A stretch of 64,000 nucleotides of DNA from Nocardia jejuensis NBRC 103114 (GTDB lineage: Bacteria > Actinomycetota > Actinomycetes > Mycobacteriales > Mycobacteriaceae): positions 1-64,000 of the forward strand of contig NZ_BDBU01000003.1 in the NCBI RefSeq assembly GCF_001613145.1, in the 5' to 3' direction. The translations under genes and the position numbers were made by a program. The first letter of the stretch is position 1. Every line of letters starts with the position of its first letter. The notes beneath the pieces are model-generated. The model ran no database searches and was not told the DNA's origin. It saw only the letters and a list, made by a program, of their open reading frames with translations. This document shows positions 1 through 9,603 of the stretch, one piece after another.

Positions 1-668
1 CGCTGCGCGCGCTGAGCAAACTCGACCGCGTCCTGCCCGAACGGCTCCGGCACGAAGTCCGCGCCCTGTCCGGCGCGGTGGAATCCTTCCACGGCGGTCG
101 CACCCCCGTGGACCCCGAAGCCCTCATGCGCCTGGCCCGCGCCTGCCGCGACGAGGTCCGCGTCGAGTTCGACTACCCCTCCGGCGGCGCGATCGGCGCC
201 CGGCGCGTGGAGCCCTACCGACTCGTGGCCTCCGACCGCCGCTGGTATCTGCTGGCCTACGACCTGGACCGCGAGGACTGGCGCAGCTTCCGCGTCGACA
301 AGATGACCGCGATCACCGCCCGCACCTGGCGCTTTCACCCCCGCCCGGCCCCCGACGCGGCACCCTACGTCCAGGAGGGCATCGCCAGCCGCGTCTACGC
401 CCACCAGGCCCGCTTCCTCGTACACGCCCCCGAACCCACGGTCCGCGCCCAGATTCCCGCCGCCGCCGCACTCGTGCTGCCCCGCGACGAGCACACCTGC
501 GAAGTACGCAGCGGCGCGGACGATCTCGACGCGGTCCTCATGCACATGGTCCTGCTCGGGCACGCCTTCGATGTCCTGGAACCACCCGAACTCGCCGAGC
601 GCTGCCGCGCCCTGGCCCAGCGGCTGCAGTCCGCCGGAACCCACTCCTCGCCCGGTGCACACGACTAG
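1..668 (+). CDS. WYL-domain transcriptional regulator, 5' end cut by the window edge
   Basis: The open frame runs in from before base 1, so the GTG at 78 is internal. The visible part is the C-terminal half of a YafY/WYL regulator: an HTH-linked helix ending in KLDRVLPERLR, then a WYL core (RVEFDYPSGG, RRVEPYRLV, RWYLLAYDLDR, WRSFRVDKM) and the WCX extension. These proteins bind DNA through an N-terminal HTH, missing here, and sense a ligand through the WYL fold. It converges on the mmpL gene, with a hairpin at 744-767 between them. The ligand and targets cannot be read from this fragment. Confidence 0.85.
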   Translation, partial: LRALSKLDRVLPERLRHEVRALSGAVESFHGGRTPVDPEALMRLARACRDEVRVEFDYPSGGAIGARRVEPYRLVASDRRWYLLAYDLDREDWRSFRVDKMTAITARTWRFHPRPAPDAAPYVQEGIASRVYAHQARFLVHAPEPTVRAQIPAAAALVLPRDEHTCEVRSGADDLDAVLMHMVLLGHAFDVLEPPELAERCRALAQRLQSAGTHSSPGAHD

Positions 669-743
669 CCGAAACATGCTCGCGCGCGCGGCAATCCGAC
701 GCACGCGGTCACCACACGACGGCATCTCCTCGAACGCGCGGGC

Positions 744-767
744 CCGGCAAGAGCCGACTCTTGCCGG
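744..767. terminator. Bidirectional hairpin terminator between WYL regulator and mmpL
   Basis: A 10-bp perfect stem (CCGGCAAGAG / CTCTTGCCGG) closes a CCGA tetraloop between two converging genes. There is no U-tract, as is common in actinobacteria. Confidence 0.7.
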
Positions 768-788
768 ACCCAACCGGTCTCCGCGTCC

Positions 789-2891
789 TCAGCGCCACAC
801 GAGTTTGAGCACCGCCGGGGTCAACAGCATCCGGATCACCGTGGCATCCAGGACCAGCGCCGCGATCATCCCGTACGCGATGTACTTCATCAACACCAGA
901 TCCGAGAACCCGAACGCCCCCGTCACCACGATGAGAATCGCTGCGGCAGAAGTGATCACGCCACCGGTGTGCGCGATGCCGTAACGGATCGCCTCCTGCG
1001 GCGGCGCACCGGCCGCACGCGCCTCGGACATGCGCGACTGCAGGAACACCTCGTAATCGGTGGAGAGCCCGAACAGCACCGTCACGATCAGCACCAGCAC
1101 CGCGAACATCAGCGGCCCCGGCGTGAAATCGAACAGCCCCGCCCCGTGACCCTCCACGAAGATCCACGTCAAGATGCCCAGCGTCGCACCCAGACTCAGC
1201 GCGCTCATCGCCACCGCCTTGATCGCCAGCACGATCGACCGAAATGCCGCGTACATCAACGCGATCGCCGCCAGCACCAGAATCAGTCCCAGCAGCGGCA
1301 GACCGTCGAGCAAGCCCTGGATGCTGTCGCGCTCGAGCGCGGGCACCCCGGCCACCATCACCCGCACCCCGGGCGGTTCGGGAATCTCACGCAGCGCCGC
1401 GATCACCGAATCCGCGTCCCGTTTGTCGCTCAGGCCACTGGCCAGCACCGTGACCCCGTCCTTGCTCGGCGCCGCCGGATCGAACGGCCCCGTCATCTGC
1501 GGTCCGGTCACCTGATTGGCCTCGTAGCGAATATCGCCCAGCTGCTGCGCGTTCGCGCCCACCACCACCAATTTCAGCGGCTCGGTCCGAAAATGCGGGA
1601 ACAGCCGATCGAAATCCGTCTGCGCCACCCGGGCCGCATTGTCCTGCGCCAGATAACGTTCGCTCAGACCACCGAATTCGATATGGCGGAACGGCAGGAT
1701 CAACGCCAGCAGCATCAGCACGATCGGCACGATCACCAGCCACGGCTTGCGCATCGCGAACACCGCCAGCCGCGAGAAGAATCCGGCATCGATCTGCTCG
1801 GCGGTGCTGATACTGGCGAACCGATGCCAGCCCAGCAAATCGATGCGCCGCCCCACGATGCTCAGCACCGCCGGCAGCGCGGTCACCGACAGCACCGCCG
1901 CCAGCAGCACCGAACTGATGCCGCCCAGCGGCACCGAGCGCAGCACCCCGTTCGGATAGATGAACAGCGCACCCAGACTCACCGCGATGATCGCCGCGGA
2001 GAACAACACCGTGCGCCCCGCGGTCGCGACCGTGCGCGCGGTCGCCTCCTCCACGGTGCGCCCGGCCGCGAGCTCCTCCCGAAAACGCGTCACCGCGAAC
2101 AACCCGTAATCGATCGCCAACCCCAGACTCACCAAAGTGACCACCGCACTGGCGAACACGTTGACCTGGATGTGATCGGTCAGCATCCGCATGATGCCCT
2201 GCGTGCCCAGAATCGTCATCCCGCCGATGAGCACCGGCAGCAGCGCCCCGATCACCCCGCCGAACACGAAATACAGCAGGATCGCCACGATCGGCAGCGC
2301 GATCAGCTCCGCGCGCTCGATATCGTGCTGCATCCCGGTATTGATGCCCTCCACCACCGGCTGCATACCCGCCAGCTGCACCGTGGTGCCACCGGGCCCG
2401 GAACCTGGTGCCCCGGCACCGAATTCGTCCTTGACGGCCATGTAATTGTCGACCGTGTCGGTACCCCCGTCCCCGCGCAACCCGATGCTGGCGAACGCGT
2501 GCGTGCGATCGGGGGTCGAGAACTGGCCCATCAGCGAGCCGTCCCAATAGGAGTCGATCTTGAGGATCTTGTCCGGATACTGCCCGCGTAGTCGATTCAG
2601 ATCCGCGGACACCGCCGTGCGCACCGGTTCGTCATCGACCGTCTTTCCCTGCGGGGCGGTGTAGACGACGATCAGGTCGCTGTCGGTATCGCGCCCGAAC
2701 GTGGAATCGGCGAGCTGGGAGGCGGCCACCGATTCGCTGCTCTCGTCGAACCAGCCCTCCTGCGAGAGATGATCGTTCAGATCACGGCCGTAGAACCCCG
2801 AACCCAGCACCAGCAGCGCGAAAAGCCCGAACACCAGATACCGGTTGCGGTGGATCAGGCGCCCCCACCGCAGGGAGCCGGCTTCGAGCAT
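789..2891 (-). CDS. MmpL/RND-family membrane transporter
   Basis: This 700-residue RND protein has the MMPL layout: one N-terminal membrane helix (RNRYLVFGLFALLVLGSGF), a large periplasmic loop, a bundle of five to six helices, a second loop, and a second bundle ending near the C-terminus. Acidic and Gly motifs in the helices (LAIDYGLFAVTRFREE, GLSTDYEVFLQSRMSE) are typical of proton-driven MmpL pumps that export lipids or drugs. I place the start at the ATG at 2891, which overlaps the stop of the upstream lipoprotein gene (TGATG). A further in-frame start at 2939 would overlap that gene by about 50 bases. Translational coupling suggests that the two products act together at the envelope. The substrate is unknown. 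Confidence 0.9.
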   Translation of the reverse strand: MLEAGSLRWGRLIHRNRYLVFGLFALLVLGSGFYGRDLNDHLSQEGWFDESSESVAASQLADSTFGRDTDSDLIVVYTAPQGKTVDDEPVRTAVSADLNRLRGQYPDKILKIDSYWDGSLMGQFSTPDRTHAFASIGLRGDGGTDTVDNYMAVKDEFGAGAPGSGPGGTTVQLAGMQPVVEGINTGMQHDIERAELIALPIVAILLYFVFGGVIGALLPVLIGGMTILGTQGIMRMLTDHIQVNVFASAVVTLVSLGLAIDYGLFAVTRFREELAAGRTVEEATARTVATAGRTVLFSAAIIAVSLGALFIYPNGVLRSVPLGGISSVLLAAVLSVTALPAVLSIVGRRIDLLGWHRFASISTAEQIDAGFFSRLAVFAMRKPWLVIVPIVLMLLALILPFRHIEFGGLSERYLAQDNAARVAQTDFDRLFPHFRTEPLKLVVVGANAQQLGDIRYEANQVTGPQMTGPFDPAAPSKDGVTVLASGLSDKRDADSVIAALREIPEPPGVRVMVAGVPALERDSIQGLLDGLPLLGLILVLAAIALMYAAFRSIVLAIKAVAMSALSLGATLGILTWIFVEGHGAGLFDFTPGPLMFAVLVLIVTVLFGLSTDYEVFLQSRMSEARAAGAPPQEAIRYGIAHTGGVITSAAAILIVVTGAFGFSDLVLMKYIAYGMIAALVLDATVIRMLLTPAVLKLVWR

Positions 2892-3424
2892 CAGCCGCAG
2901 GCCGCGGTGCGATAGTCGGCCGAACGCAGAATCCCGCACAGATCGGTGCGCGAGATCTTCCAGTGACCGTCCTTGTCCACGAAATGCACCACCGTGGTGC
3001 GCACGTTCGAGCCGCTGCCGTCCTTGTCCAGGCTCAGCGTCGCGGTCAGGGTGCCGTCGTGATTGTCGAACACCGGATCCTTGACCCCGTACACCGCGCG
3101 CGGATTGTCCTGCAGCGCCTTGTACATGTCCGGAATCGCGTCCTTGAACGCCTCACCGTCCTCGATCAGCGCGGTGCGCTGCGAATCGGGCAGATTCGGA
3201 TCCAGCGCCGACTTGATCTGCGCGTCCAACTCCGCGGCGGTCGGCAACGGCGGCCGATTGGCGCTACTGGTCGCCGCCGCGGCCGACGAGGAGCTCAAGG
3301 CCGCGTACGCCGAGGAGCGGGCCACATCCACCGACGACTCGTCGTTCGAGCCACCGCAGCCCGCCACGGCGGCGCCGAGAACGGCGAGTATCAGTGCGTA
3401 GGCGGCCGGTCGTCGCAATGCCAT
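2891..3424 (-). CDS. MTB12-like lipoprotein coupled to mmpL
   Basis: The 177-residue precursor starts at ATG 3424, six bases after a GAGG ribosome site. A lipoprotein signal ends in VAGC, followed by a Ser/Ala-rich linker. The mature domain (SALDPNLPDSQRTALIEDG, a two-sheet half, then FVDKDGHWKISRTDLC) resembles the low-molecular-weight antigen MTB12 fold of mycobacteria, which is NTF2-like. Its stop overlaps the mmpL start, so it is the first gene of a two-gene operon. Small periplasmic lipoproteins next to MmpL pumps often act as accessory or cargo-handling subunits, but that role is inference here. Confidence 0.75.
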   Translation of the reverse strand: MALRRPAAYALILAVLGAAVAGCGGSNDESSVDVARSSAYAALSSSSAAAATSSANRPPLPTAAELDAQIKSALDPNLPDSQRTALIEDGEAFKDAIPDMYKALQDNPRAVYGVKDPVFDNHDGTLTATLSLDKDGSGSNVRTTVVHFVDKDGHWKISRTDLCGILRSADYRTAACG

Positions 3425-3751
3425 CAACATCCTCGGGTGCTCGAACTGCTGTTGCTTGCCCACAGTCTGTCATGTGAGTCACACGCACCCTCCTCCCGAG
3501 TCGCCGAGCACAGCGATTCAGCGCCGTCGCACCCGCACCGTGGTCCCGCCCGACCGGCACCGGCCCGATCCCCGGCATCGCACCGCGACGCCGCACCCGC
3601 GTTCGCACCCGGCCCCGCGCTCTGGCGACGCACCGATACTCGGGGTCGTTACCCGGCAGGCTCGGGGAGTCTCATCCTTTGGTCGCGATCTGTATCCGTC
3701 TCAGGTCGCGACGGCCCGAAATCACGAGAACGCCTGTATACAGTCGGATTC
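3425..3751. other. Divergent promoter region, lipoprotein/mmpL versus two-component system
   Basis: No gene is supported in these 327 bases. They carry the promoters of the minus-strand lipoprotein–mmpL pair and of the plus-strand kinase. The only motif I can point to is the palindrome at 3734-3743. Confidence 0.6.
3734..3743 (+). promoter_or_regulatory. Palindromic -10-like element before the kinase start
   Basis: CTGTATACAG is a perfect 10-bp palindrome containing TATACA, which lies 9 bases before the ATG at 3752. No ribosome site precedes that ATG, so this is the arrangement of a leaderless actinobacterial transcript. The palindrome could also bind a regulator. Confidence 0.45.
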
Positions 3752-5005
3752 ATGAACGCGGACACGGCAACCGCCGCGCGCCTGAGCGGCTGGCAGCAAT
3801 GCCTGCGGGTGGTCGCCGCGGTCCTGATCGGGGCCATCGTCTGGCTCATCACCTGGGTGGGCACGCACGGGGTCGCCGGCCCCGCCGCGACGACCTGGAT
3901 GATCACCGGCGACCCGATCGTCGCGATCGCGTGTGTGCCGCTCGTGCTGTGGCGCCGCCGCTACCCGGTCGCGATCGCCACCGCCGTGGTGATGCTGAGC
4001 ACGATCTCCGCGTTCGCGTCCGGACTGAGCCTGCTCGCGCTGTGCTCACTCGCGACCCGGCGACGGCTGCGCGAGACGATTCCGGTCTCGATCCTCGCGG
4101 TGCTCACCGGGGCGATCACCGGAAAGCTGTATCCGACCGAGGCCGGGGACATCTCGATCTGGTACACCCTCGGGCTGATGCTGGCCACCGTCGGAGCGCT
4201 CGTCGCGATCGGCTTCGCCATCGGCGCGCGACGCGAGGTCGTGCGCACCCTGCGCGAGCGCGCCGAAACCGCCGAACGCGCCCAGCATGCCCGCGCCGCG
4301 GAAGCGCGAATCATGGAGCGCCATCGCATCGCCCGCGAAATGCACGACGTGCTCGCGCACCGCATGTCGGTGGTCGCCATGTACGCGGGCGTGCTGGGCT
4401 TCCGCACCGATCTGAGCAGCGCGGAGATCGCCGCGACCGCCAAGGCCATCGCCGAGAACTCGCACGAGGCGCTCGAGGAACTGCGCGACATCCTCGGCGT
4501 GCTGCGCGCGCAGGAAATCCTCACCGGCACAACCACTCCCGAACCACCGCAACCGACCCTGGCCGCCCTCCCGACCCTGATCGCCGACGCCTGCGACACC
4601 GGCCTCGAGGTCACCCTCACCGATACCGCGGGCGACGGGGTGCCCCCCGCGAGCGCGCGCACCGCGTACCGCATCGTGCAGGAGGGACTCACCAACGCGC
4701 GCAAACACGCCCCCGGCGCATGCGTGCGGGTTCTCGTATCAGGCAGCGCGGGAGCGGATCTCGCGATCACCGTGCACAACGACGGCATCACCACGGTAGG
4801 GGCCGGCGGGCTCGCCACGGTGCGCACCGGGAACACCGGCGCACCGGGCTTCCCCGATTCGGGATACGGACTGCTCGGGTTGGCCGAACGCACCGAACTG
4901 ATCGGCGGCACACTGCGTTACGGCCCCACCCCGGACGGCGGCTTCGACCTGCACGCGGTACTGCCGTGGGCGCTCTCGCGGGAACAGATCCGCCATGGCC
5001 GATGA
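3752..5005 (+). CDS. Sensor histidine kinase, NarL/DesK type (HisKA_3)
   Basis: The 417-residue protein has about four membrane helices in the first 150 residues, a short coiled segment, and the HisKA_3 dimerisation motif RHRIAREMHDVLAHRMSV, whose His is the phosphoacceptor. A GHKL ATPase domain follows, with an N-box (RIVQEGLTNARKHA) and a G-box (GYGLLGLAERTELIGG). It autophosphorylates and passes the phosphate to the response regulator encoded immediately downstream, whose start overlaps this stop by 11 bases. With no large extracellular domain, it may sense the membrane itself or a partner protein. The signal is unknown. Confidence 0.92.
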   Translation: MNADTATAARLSGWQQCLRVVAAVLIGAIVWLITWVGTHGVAGPAATTWMITGDPIVAIACVPLVLWRRRYPVAIATAVVMLSTISAFASGLSLLALCSLATRRRLRETIPVSILAVLTGAITGKLYPTEAGDISIWYTLGLMLATVGALVAIGFAIGARREVVRTLRERAETAERAQHARAAEARIMERHRIAREMHDVLAHRMSVVAMYAGVLGFRTDLSSAEIAATAKAIAENSHEALEELRDILGVLRAQEILTGTTTPEPPQPTLAALPTLIADACDTGLEVTLTDTAGDGVPPASARTAYRIVQEGLTNARKHAPGACVRVLVSGSAGADLAITVHNDGITTVGAGGLATVRTGNTGAPGFPDSGYGLLGLAERTELIGGTLRYGPTPDGGFDLHAVLPWALSREQIRHGR

Positions 5006-5675
5006 GCGCGCCCCGATCCGGATCGTGATCGTCGATGACGACCACCTGGTGCGCACCGCGCTGAGCCTGATCCTGGGCGGAGACGCGTCGCTGCAGATCG
5101 TGGGCCAGGCCGGTGACGGCGCCGCCGCGCTGAGCGTGATCCGCGCGCACTCACCCGATGTGGTCCTGATGGACGTGCGCATGCCCGGCCGCGACGGTCT
5201 CAGCGCCACCACCGAGATCCTCACCTGGTCCGCCCCGCCCCGCATCCTCATCCTGACGACCTTCGATTCGGACGAGATGGTGTTGCACGCTCTGCGGATC
5301 GGCGCGCACGGCTTCCTGCTCAAGGACACCCCGCCGAGCGAACTGGTCGCCGCGGTCAAAGCGGTCGCGGCCGGACGGCCCACGCTCTCACCCAGCGTCA
5401 CCACCCAGGTGATCGCCGCCGCCACGGCCACCACCCGGCGCACCCGCATACGCGAGGCCCGCCGCGCCGACGCACGCCGGGAACTGTCGGTCCTGACCGA
5501 CCGCGAACTCGAGATCGCTCGCGCCATCGCGCGCGGGCACGCCAACGCCGAGATCGCCGCCCGCCTGTACCTGAGCGTGGCCACGGTCAAAACCCACACC
5601 AGCAATCTGCTCACCAAGCTCGGACTCGACAACCGCGTCCAGATCGCCCTGCTGGTACACGACTCGGACTACTGA
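4995..5675 (+). CDS. NarL/FixJ-family response regulator (LuxR HTH)
   Basis: The 226-residue protein has a receiver domain with the acidic pair in IVIVDDDHLVR, the phosphoacceptor Asp in VVLMDVRMPGRDG, a Thr in ILTTFDSDE and a Lys in FLLKDTPP. The LuxR-type HTH is at the C-terminus (LTDRELEIARAIARGHANAEIAARLYLSVATVKTHTSNLLTKL region). It overlaps the kinase gene by 11 bases and is its obvious partner. It probably activates a membrane or efflux response, though no target operator was identified. The last codons and stop are duplicated just downstream (5664-5703). Confidence 0.93.
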   Translation: MADERAPIRIVIVDDDHLVRTALSLILGGDASLQIVGQAGDGAAALSVIRAHSPDVVLMDVRMPGRDGLSATTEILTWSAPPRILILTTFDSDEMVLHALRIGAHGFLLKDTPPSELVAAVKAVAAGRPTLSPSVTTQVIAAATATTRRTRIREARRADARRELSVLTDRELEIARAIARGHANAEIAARLYLSVATVKTHTSNLLTKLGLDNRVQIALLVHDSDY

Positions 5676-5703
5676 CTCCGCAAAATCGGACTACTGACTC
5701 CGC
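5664..5703 (+). repeat. 18-bp direct repeat covering the response-regulator stop codon
   Basis: TCGGACTACTGACTCCGC occurs at 5664-5681 and again at 5686-5703, with a 22-bp period. The first copy contains the last codons and the TGA, so the repeat looks like a small tandem duplication of the gene end. Confidence 0.8.
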
Positions 5704-5767
5704 GAAACACGCAGAGCGCCACCAACTGTCGAGGCCACGCTCGTCCGCGACGCACCGACCCCCGGTC

Positions 5768-6139
5768 TCACATGCCGTCGATGACCGCGCCGAGTCGTCC
5801 CAGCAGCGCACGCACGGTGGTCGCCTCGCGCGGCTGCGCCGCGGGCACCGGCACCGCGTGTGGCAGCAGATCGCGCACCAGGGCCACGACACTGCGCTCG
5901 TCGTCCAGATCGACGTCGGTGACCGGGGTTTCGGCCAATGCCACCACGTCCTCCGCGGCCGGGACGTCGGCATCGAGGTCGGGACGGTAGATCTCCAGAG
6001 TCAGGGTCGACCGGTTGGTGCGAAATGCGAACGTGCGGCCGTCGCCGGTGACCCCGAAGCCGTGCGCGTACCGGCCGACGGTCACGTCTTCGATGGTGAA
6101 GCCCGAGGCGTCGAAGCCCGATGTGTGATCGGTTACCAA
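5768..6139 (-). CDS. Conserved actinobacterial protein beside lppL (Rv2137c position)
   Basis: A small 123-residue acidic protein with no signal peptide or membrane helix. The N-terminal half is beta-rich (VGRYAHGFGVTGDGRTFAFRTNRSTLTLEIYRP) and the C-terminal half is helical (ERSVVALVRDLLPHAVPVP). It is divergent from lppL, the position held by the hypothetical gene Rv2137c in M. tuberculosis as I remember that locus. I do not recognise a catalytic motif. Its support is position, plausible composition and length. Confidence 0.6.
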   Translation of the reverse strand: MVTDHTSGFDASGFTIEDVTVGRYAHGFGVTGDGRTFAFRTNRSTLTLEIYRPDLDADVPAAEDVVALAETPVTDVDLDDERSVVALVRDLLPHAVPVPAAQPREATTVRALLGRLGAVIDGM

Positions 6140-6428
6140 CAGAACTCCCTGTCACTGCGTGCCGTCATTCCACGGTAACCGCAGGTGCCGACATTCGGCA
6201 TCCATCACCATGTCACGTCATGCAATCGCGTGGCCGAATCCGCTGCTCACCGGCGCGGCCCGCCCCGACTCCCGAGGCATGAACGCCCACCCCGGCGGGT
6301 ACTCGACCCGGCACGCACCCGATCACGGCACGCCGGACCGAAGACCCGCCCACCGGGCGCGTTCGGGGATCATGGTCAGATAAGAGAGCACGCATGATTA
6401 TTCATCGGTCAGGTAAGGAGTTCGCTGC

Positions 6429-7457
6429 ATGCGCCGTCGCGGCTGGATTCGATCGGCCCTCGCGGGTGCGATCGCGGTGACCCTGCTCGCCGGTTGCTCC
6501 TCGAACGACGACCCGGGGAGCAAGCCGACGATCGACCCGGCCACCCCCCTCGCCGCGCCCGTCCCCGGCGCCACCCCGGCCGGTCAGGTGAGCCCGAGCC
6601 GCGCCATTTCGCACCTGCTGGCCGAACCCGCCACCGGCGTGCTGGCCGCGCTCGGTGATCAGGACGGCGCCGCGCGCGACACGGTCCTGCACCTGCGAAA
6701 CATCGGGACGGGCGCGGTCACGACGGTGCCGCTGCCCGGCCCGGCCGCGTCCCTGGCACTGGGCAGGCCCGGGGAGATCCTGCTCACCGTGCCCGGTGAG
6801 ATCCTGCGCGTGGACGCGGCCTCGGGCGCCCTGACCGCGATCACCCTCGACGGTGACGTGCGCGCGGTCGCCCTGCGCCCCGACGGCGAACTCGTCGCCG
6901 GCCTGGGCAACGGCAAGGTCCTGCTGCTGAGCGCGGACGGTGCTGTGCGCCACACCATTTCGGGCCTGGTCTCGGCCGATGCGATCGACGCGAGCGAGAA
7001 CAAGATCGTCGTTCTCGACCGCCGCCAGACCACCGTCACCGAGGTCGACCTGGGCGACAACGAGCTCGGGCTCACCCTGCGCGCGGGCGACGGGGCCACG
7101 GAAATGATCGGCGATCACTACGGCCGGCGCATCGTCACCGACACCACGGGCCGTGAGCTGCTGGTCTACACCGCCGATCCGTTGGTCCTGCACCAGCGTT
7201 TCCCGGTAGGCTCTTCGCCCTACGCACTCGCCTACGACGAGCGGTCCGAGACCGTGTGGGTGACGCTGACCGGCAGTAACGAAGTCGTCGGCTACGACCT
7301 GTCGACGGGTATACCGGTAGAGGTAGGGCGTTACCCGACGGTTCGCCAGCCCGACACCGTGACCATCGACAGCCGCACCGGTGACATGTTCGTGGGGTCC
7401 GCGACCGGCGACGGTCTGCAGCGGATCAGCGCGGACCAGCGGAAGAGAGGGCAGTGA
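6429..7457 (+). CDS. lppL: LppL-like lipoprotein with beta-propeller repeats
   Basis: The 342-residue precursor has a signal peptide ending in LLAGC, a lipobox, so it is lipid-anchored at the outer face of the membrane. The mature part consists of repeated beta-strand units (VLHLRNIGTGAVTTVPLPG, VDAASGALTAITLDGDVRAVALRPDGELVAG, VYTADPLVLHQRFPVGSSPYALAYDERS), the pattern of a YVTN/SMP-30-like beta-propeller. It starts at ATG 6429 with AAGGAG ten bases upstream. The order lppL, DUF5703 gene, pyrD matches mycobacteria, where LppL is of unknown function. The gene overlaps the next start. Confidence 0.8.
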   Translation: MRRRGWIRSALAGAIAVTLLAGCSSNDDPGSKPTIDPATPLAAPVPGATPAGQVSPSRAISHLLAEPATGVLAALGDQDGAARDTVLHLRNIGTGAVTTVPLPGPAASLALGRPGEILLTVPGEILRVDAASGALTAITLDGDVRAVALRPDGELVAGLGNGKVLLLSADGAVRHTISGLVSADAIDASENKIVVLDRRQTTVTEVDLGDNELGLTLRAGDGATEMIGDHYGRRIVTDTTGRELLVYTADPLVLHQRFPVGSSPYALAYDERSETVWVTLTGSNEVVGYDLSTGIPVEVGRYPTVRQPDTVTIDSRTGDMFVGSATGDGLQRISADQRKRGQ

Positions 7458-7726
7458 TGGCTCGGGCCTCGCATTCGGCGCGCCAGACGCGCACAGTACC
7501 GACCAGTTGGGAGGAGGAATCCAGCGACGATGAATATGAATACGTCCCGCTGAGATTTCCCCGCGAGATGACACGCGTCACCGCCACCATGCGACTGGCC
7601 ATCCAAGCCGAATACGGCGGCTGGGAGCTGTCCCGAGTGCGCGCCTACACCGACGGCAGTCGTCGTGTGCTGCTGCGCCGCCGCAAGAGTTCTCTGCTAT
7701 CCCCGACACCCGAGGCGGTGATGTAA
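7457..7726 (+). CDS. DUF5703 family protein
   Basis: The 89-residue protein carries the DUF5703 core [14 protein letters not shown]...[26 protein letters not shown]. The family is found in actinobacteria and has no assigned function. The ATG at 7457 overlaps the lppL stop (GTGATGG; a GTG at 7454 is also possible), and the stop lies 5 bases before pyrD, so the three genes are almost certainly co-transcribed. The basic C-terminus and small size suggest a binding protein rather than an enzyme. Confidence 0.8.
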   Translation: MARASHSARQTRTVPTSWEEESSDDEYEYVPLRFPREMTRVTATMRLAIQAEYGGWELSRVRAYTDGSRRVLLRRRKSSLLSPTPEAVM

Positions 7727-7731
7727 CCCGC

Positions 7732-8823
7732 ATGGCGATGCGTTTGTATGCCCTGCTGTTGAAGGTGATGTTCCTGCTCCCCCCGGAGCGCATCCACCAT
7801 CTGGCATTCGGTGCCATGAAACTGGCCACCCGGTTCGCGCCGGGTCGCGCGCTGACCACCAGAGCGCTGGTCACCGATGATCCGATCCTGCGCACCCGCG
7901 TCTTCGGCGTGGACTTCCCCGCACCGCTGGGCCTGGCCGCCGGCTTCGACAAGGACGCCGAGGGCGTGCATGCCTGGGGCCCACTGGGTTTCGGCTACGC
8001 CGAGATCGGCACGGTCACTGCGCAGGCACAGCCCGGTAATCCCGCGCCGCGCCTGTTCCGGCTGCCCGCGGACCGGGCGCTGATCAACCGGATGGGCTTC
8101 AACAACCACGGGGCCGCGGCTGCGGCCGATCATCTCGCGCACCGGTTGCCCGGCGGAATCCCGATCGGCGCGAACATCGGCAAGACCAAGGTCGTCGAGG
8201 CCGCCGACGCCGCGGGCGATTACGCGATCAGCGCGAAACTGCTGGGCCCGCTGGCCGACTTCATGATCGTGAACGTCAGCTCGCCCAACACCCCGGGCCT
8301 GCGCGATCTGCAGGCGGTGGCCTCCCTGCGGCCGCTGCTGCAGGCGGTGCTGGACAGCGTGAGCGTGCCGGTGCTGGTGAAGATCGCCCCCGACCTGTCC
8401 GACGAGGACATCGACGCGGTCGCGGATCTGGCCGTGGAACTCGGACTGGCCGGAATCGTGGCCACCAACACCACGATCCGCCGCGACGGACTCGCGACCG
8501 AGGCCGATCAGGTCGCGGCGCTGGGCGCGGGCGGACTGTCCGGCCCACCGGTCGCGGACCGCTCGCTCGAGGTGCTGCGGCGGCTCTACGCCCGCGTCGG
8601 GGACCAGGTAGTGCTGATCTCGGTCGGCGGCATCGAAACCGCCGAGCAGGCATGGGAGCGGATCCTGGCCGGAGCCTCACTGCTGCAGGGCTATACCGGT
8701 TTCATCTACGGCGGGCCGTTCTGGGCCAAGCGGATTCATCGCGGACTCGCGGCCAAACTGCGTGAGCACGGATACACCGAGCTGTCCCACGCGGTCGGCG
8801 CGGAGCACAACGCGCGCGCCTGA
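7732..8823 (+). CDS. pyrD: Dihydroorotate dehydrogenase (quinone), class 2
   Basis: PyrD oxidises dihydroorotate to orotate in pyrimidine synthesis and passes electrons to membrane quinone. The 363-residue protein has the N-terminal membrane-associating helices of class 2 enzymes ([22 protein letters not shown]), FMN-site motifs ([45 protein letters not shown] segment), the catalytic Ser in [14 protein letters not shown], Lys in [13 protein letters not shown], and the phosphate site in [16 protein letters not shown] and GFIYGGP. It is the last gene of the lppL operon and is followed by a strong hairpin. Confidence 0.97.
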   Translation: MAMRLYALLLKVMFLLPPERIHHLAFGAMKLATRFAPGRALTTRALVTDDPILRTRVFGVDFPAPLGLAAGFDKDAEGVHAWGPLGFGYAEIGTVTAQAQPGNPAPRLFRLPADRALINRMGFNNHGAAAAADHLAHRLPGGIPIGANIGKTKVVEAADAAGDYAISAKLLGPLADFMIVNVSSPNTPGLRDLQAVASLRPLLQAVLDSVSVPVLVKIAPDLSDEDIDAVADLAVELGLAGIVATNTTIRRDGLATEADQVAALGAGGLSGPPVADRSLEVLRRLYARVGDQVVLISVGGIETAEQAWERILAGASLLQGYTGFIYGGPFWAKRIHRGLAAKLREHGYTELSHAVGAEHNARA

Positions 8824-8865
8824 GAGTCCCCGCCCGCGCTGGAATGCCGGCCCTGCGAACACCCT

Positions 8866-8899
8866 GTGTCCCCGACGGTCTCACGATCGTCGGGGACAC
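8866..8899 (+). terminator. Strong hairpin terminator after pyrD
   Basis: A 15-bp stem with one G-U pair closes a TCAC tetraloop (arms begin GTGTCCCCGACG and end CGTCGGGGACAC), 42 bases after the pyrD stop. There is no clear U-tract. Confidence 0.8.
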
Positions 8900-8995
8900 C
8901 CGCGTTTCAGGGCCGCGGACCCCTCGCTTCAGGGCTGCGCCGCACCGGGATTCGACGCCGACGCCGCGAACCCGCGTCCGGTGCAGCTTGATTCG

Positions 8996-9412
8996 TCACG
9001 ACCACAAATGCCGCGAGCGCGCCCCGCTCGTCATCGACACCGGCGCCGCGGACGCACTGGACCACCGGGCGGTGATCGGCTCCGGCGCCTCGACCGCCAC
9101 GCTCCCGCGCCCGCTCCCGCGATCCATCCGCGAGGCGAGCCGCTGCGCCAGCAGCACCACCGCGTGCTCGACCCCCACACCCAATCGTGCCGCCCGCTCC
9201 GCCGCGCGACCGTGCGCGTCGTCGTCGAACACGACCTCGGGATCGGAGAGAATTTCGTCCAATTCCATTCCGGCACGCGCCTGGTCGCGCGTGAGCCGGT
9301 GCTCGGGCAGCCAGCTCAGCCGCCATACCGTCTCCCCGTGTCCGTGCACGCGGAAGGCGTTCTCGGGGGTGATGTCACTGGTCATCGCCCGAATGGTGAT
9401 ATCGATCGTCAC
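8996..9412 (-). CDS. Small unknown protein, member A of a three-gene tandem family
   Basis: A 138-residue protein starting at GTG 9412, eight bases after a GGAGG site. The conserved core, shared with the next two loci, is an aromatic strand and turn (VWRLSWLPEHRLTRDQARAGMELDEIL) followed by a helix (RAAERAARLGVGVEHAVVLLAQRL). The tail after about residue 100 is low-complexity and not shared with the other members. No membrane segment or catalytic motif is visible. I do not recognise the family. The match between paralogues in tandem supports a real coding region. It may form a small helical dimer. Confidence 0.6.
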   Translation of the reverse strand: MTIDITIRAMTSDITPENAFRVHGHGETVWRLSWLPEHRLTRDQARAGMELDEILSDPEVVFDDDAHGRAAERAARLGVGVEHAVVLLAQRLASRMDRGSGRGSVAVEAPEPITARWSSASAAPVSMTSGARSRHLWS

Positions 9413-9603
9413 AGCAGGGTCCTCCCTGGGCCGTTCGCGCGAATGTCAGGATCTCTGTGCCACTCGCCTGGTTGATCTGGTGTCGCGGTGGGATATCCGC
9501 GTCGGGGCTTTCGTCCTTCATCGAATGCCGATCGGTCGGTATTTCATGAATTGTCGAAGTGATCTCCGAAGTGCCCGTTTTGTCGCAACATTCACCACCG
9601 GAG

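Noticed and set aside
969..2591. Long plus-strand open frame (540 codons) antisense to mmpL
   Set aside because: Arg/His/Gln-rich translation without any fold-like pattern; it is the GC-driven shadow of the transporter gene.
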